This document shows positions 62,761-64,000 of a DNA stretch of 64,000 nt, one piece after another (position 1 is the stretch's first letter; each line of letters opens with the position of its first letter). Under the pieces are notes generated by a model, which did no database searches, had not been told where the DNA came from, and saw only the letters and a program-made list of their open reading frames with translations. The position numbers and the translations under genes were made by a program. Where the stretch lies: positions 2,207,501 through 2,271,500 of the forward strand of contig NZ_CP034346.1 of NCBI RefSeq assembly GCF_003991425.1. Reading direction: 5' to 3'. The DNA is from Paenibacillus lutimineralis. GTDB taxonomy: Bacteria > Bacillota > Bacilli > Paenibacillales > Paenibacillaceae.

Positions 62761-63441
62761 TTAAATCCATTCAACAATCGTATCCATAGTTTGTCTTGTT
62801 TTTTTAAACTGTGGTTCTCCTTTACGATATCCAAATGCAACCATAACGGATACTTCAAGATGATCATCTTTTACAATTCCTTCTTCACGAAGCAGTGAGT
62901 CTACTTTTTCTTTATCGAATCCTTCCATCGGACAAGAATCAATCCCAATTTGAGCAGCACTCGTCATCATATTACCTAAAGCAATATAAGATTGCTTTGA
63001 TGCCCAATCAAATACGGCCCGTTCGGAGTCTAACAAGTTAAAATCCGATTTTTGAAATGTTTTGAAGAATTCATATCTGATCTGTTGAGCTTCTTCAGGT
63101 AATCCAATAATATCTTTCATCATGTGTTGAATATACGCTGTATCATAGTGCATATCTTTGATATTTCTTGAAAGAATAATGACAAAATGACTTGCTGTTG
63201 AAAGCTGTCCTTGTGCTCCCCATGAATAGGGTAATAGTTTTTCTCTTAACTCTTTATTTTGTACCACAATAAATTTCCAAGGCTCATATCCAAAGGAAGA
63301 AGGAGATAATCTCCCTGTTTCTAAAATAAAATTGAAATCATCTTCAGAAATTTTCTTCATTGGATCAAACTCTTTACACGCGTGTCTAAAGTTAAAAGCC
63401 TCCATAATATTTTGTTTTGTATTTTGTATTGTATTAGTCAT
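62761..63441 (-). CDS. NAD(P)H-dependent nitroreductase family protein
   Basis: 226-residue FMN flavoprotein reducing nitroaromatics or quinones. FRHACKEFDPMKKIS (FMN phosphate region), LSPSSFGYEPWKFIVVQ and GIDSCPMEGFD are typical of the MhqN/YodC/NfsB-like group. GAGGAG precedes the ATG at 63441; the longer frame to 63522 is unsupported. AT-richer than most of the window. Divergent from an HxlR regulator, a known redox-stress arrangement (YodB-YodC, HypR-HypO). Confidence 0.9.
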   Translation of the reverse strand: MTNTIQNTKQNIMEAFNFRHACKEFDPMKKISEDDFNFILETGRLSPSSFGYEPWKFIVVQNKELREKLLPYSWGAQGQLSTASHFVIILSRNIKDMHYDTAYIQHMMKDIIGLPEEAQQIRYEFFKTFQKSDFNLLDSERAVFDWASKQSYIALGNMMTSAAQIGIDSCPMEGFDKEKVDSLLREEGIVKDDHLEVSVMVAFGYRKGEPQFKKTRQTMDTIVEWI

Positions 63442-63531
63442 AAAAGCTCCTCTATTCTTTTTATTAAATGATGATGTACCCAAATTATATTTTTTAAATA
63501 ACATCAGAACAAGTACGCACATTTTTGTGAT

Positions 63532-63553
63532 ATAGTATCAAAAAGTATACTAT
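63532..63553. promoter_or_regulatory. Operator between nitroreductase and HxlR genes
   Basis: Perfect 7-bp inverted repeat ATAGTAT-N8-ATACTAT. It overlaps the likely -10 region of the HxlR gene (TATACT) and the -10 to -35 interval of the divergent nitroreductase gene (TTAACA then CTATAT). Confidence 0.55.
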
Positions 63554-63573
63554 TGTTAAGGGAGAGTCTTTTT

Positions 63574-63948
63574 ATGAGCAGTTCAAATGGAAATAATACA
63601 AATTATTCATTTTTAAATAAATATTCTTGCTCATTAGAAGCTACCGTCGAGGTAATCGGTGGAAAATGGAAGGGCGTTATTCTTTATCATTTATTAGATG
63701 GTAAGAAACGATTTAATGAATTAAAAAGATTAAAACCCAATATCACCCAAAGAATGTTAACACTTCAACTTAGAGAACTTGAAGCAGATGGTCTCATAAA
63801 TCGGAAGGTTTATCGTGAGGTACCCCCTAAAGTAGAATATTCGTTAACAGAACTTGGCGAGTCACTACGTCCGATTATCCTTTTAATGATGGAATGGGCG
63901 ACTAATAATATGGAGAAGGTTTTGGAAAACAGAGATAACGATGCGTAA
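63574..63948 (+). CDS. HxlR family redox-type transcriptional regulator
   Basis: 124 residues, winged helix (ATVEVIGGKWKGVILYHLL, FNELKRLKPNITQRMLTLQL, EVPPKVEYSLTELG). A single Cys in KYSCSLEATV occupies the place of the redox-sensing Cys of YodB (Cys6) and HypR (Cys14). GGGAGAG precedes the ATG at 63574. Probably represses the divergent nitroreductase and itself until oxidised by disulfide or quinone stress; this is inferred. Confidence 0.88.
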   Translation: MSSSNGNNTNYSFLNKYSCSLEATVEVIGGKWKGVILYHLLDGKKRFNELKRLKPNITQRMLTLQLRELEADGLINRKVYREVPPKVEYSLTELGESLRPIILLMMEWATNNMEKVLENRDNDA

Positions 63949-64000
63949 GGCACCCAACAGTGGCCATCTTTGCGTATCGCAATATCAATTATAAAGACAT
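63949..64000. other. Right window end, nothing identified
   Basis: The last 52 bp after the HxlR stop show no terminator or start of another gene. Confidence 0.5.

Noticed and set aside
1..64000. tRNA or rRNA genes, prophage, integrase or attachment sites
   Set aside because: None recognised on either strand; the only mobile-gene remnant is the short IS4-type fragment.

Overview
The window is a stretch of low-to-mid GC Firmicutes chromosome, most likely Paenibacillus or a close relative. The evidence is sporulation gene spoVM, strong AGGAGG-type ribosome binding sites, frequent GTG/TTG starts, rpsD with its own leader, and long blocks in Bacillus subtilis gene order (ylaN/ftsW, ylbF-ylbG, and the yloA to recG block). 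No rRNA, tRNA or CRISPR array was seen. Taxonomy is inferred from gene content only.

Layout. 1-2.4 kb: the 5' part of a class A penicillin-binding protein and autoregulated rpsD, both on the minus strand. 2.6-11.2 kb: a GAF-GAF-GGDEF cyclase, a lipoprotein, an M29 aminopeptidase, a histidine-less HPr paralogue, ylaN, a Ca2+/H+ antiporter, an Asp23 protein, ftsW and a YugN-like gene. 11.4-17.4 kb: an M20 amidohydrolase, a YhhN protein, an ArsR-SulP pair and a fumarate-reductase-like lipoprotein with an FNR-like box. 17.8-31 kb: an XPB helicase with its partner, ylbF-ylbG, two LysR regulators, a PHP phosphoesterase, a HAD phosphatase, a WYL regulator beside a DHFR-like reductase, and an orphan CofE-like ligase. 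31.4-61.5 kb: the conserved housekeeping block rqcH, Ca2+-ATPase, dapF, a homocysteine methyltransferase/MTHFR fusion, yicC, remA, gmk, rpoZ, coaBC, priA, def, fmt, rsmB, rlmN, prpC, prkC, rsgA, rpe, spoVM, rpmB (inverted), yloU, fakA, degV and recG. This block links translation and ribosome maturation, replication restart, peptidoglycan precursor supply and the PrkC/PrpC signalling pair. 61.7-64 kb: an AT-richer accessory end with two spore-type small proteins, an IS4-family transposase remnant and a divergent HxlR/nitroreductase redox module.

The most unusual content is non-coding. First, a dispersed element of about 170-210 bp has inverted termini (GTAGTTCAAAAAGTC and its complement). It occurs in full, modular and terminus-only forms, including a triple tandem at 33.2-33.9 kb. 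Second, there are quartet arrays: four 23-bp dyad units (9-bp arm, 5-bp centre, 9-bp arm) whose starts are spaced about 50, 60 and 50 bp. Two homologous copies lie at 25.1 and 33.7 kb and a related tandem pair at 46.0-46.4 kb. Three of the four adjoin or lie inside the first element. I do not recognise either as a described family.

All calls come from reading the sequence and its translations. Domain assignments rest on recalled family motifs, not on searches.
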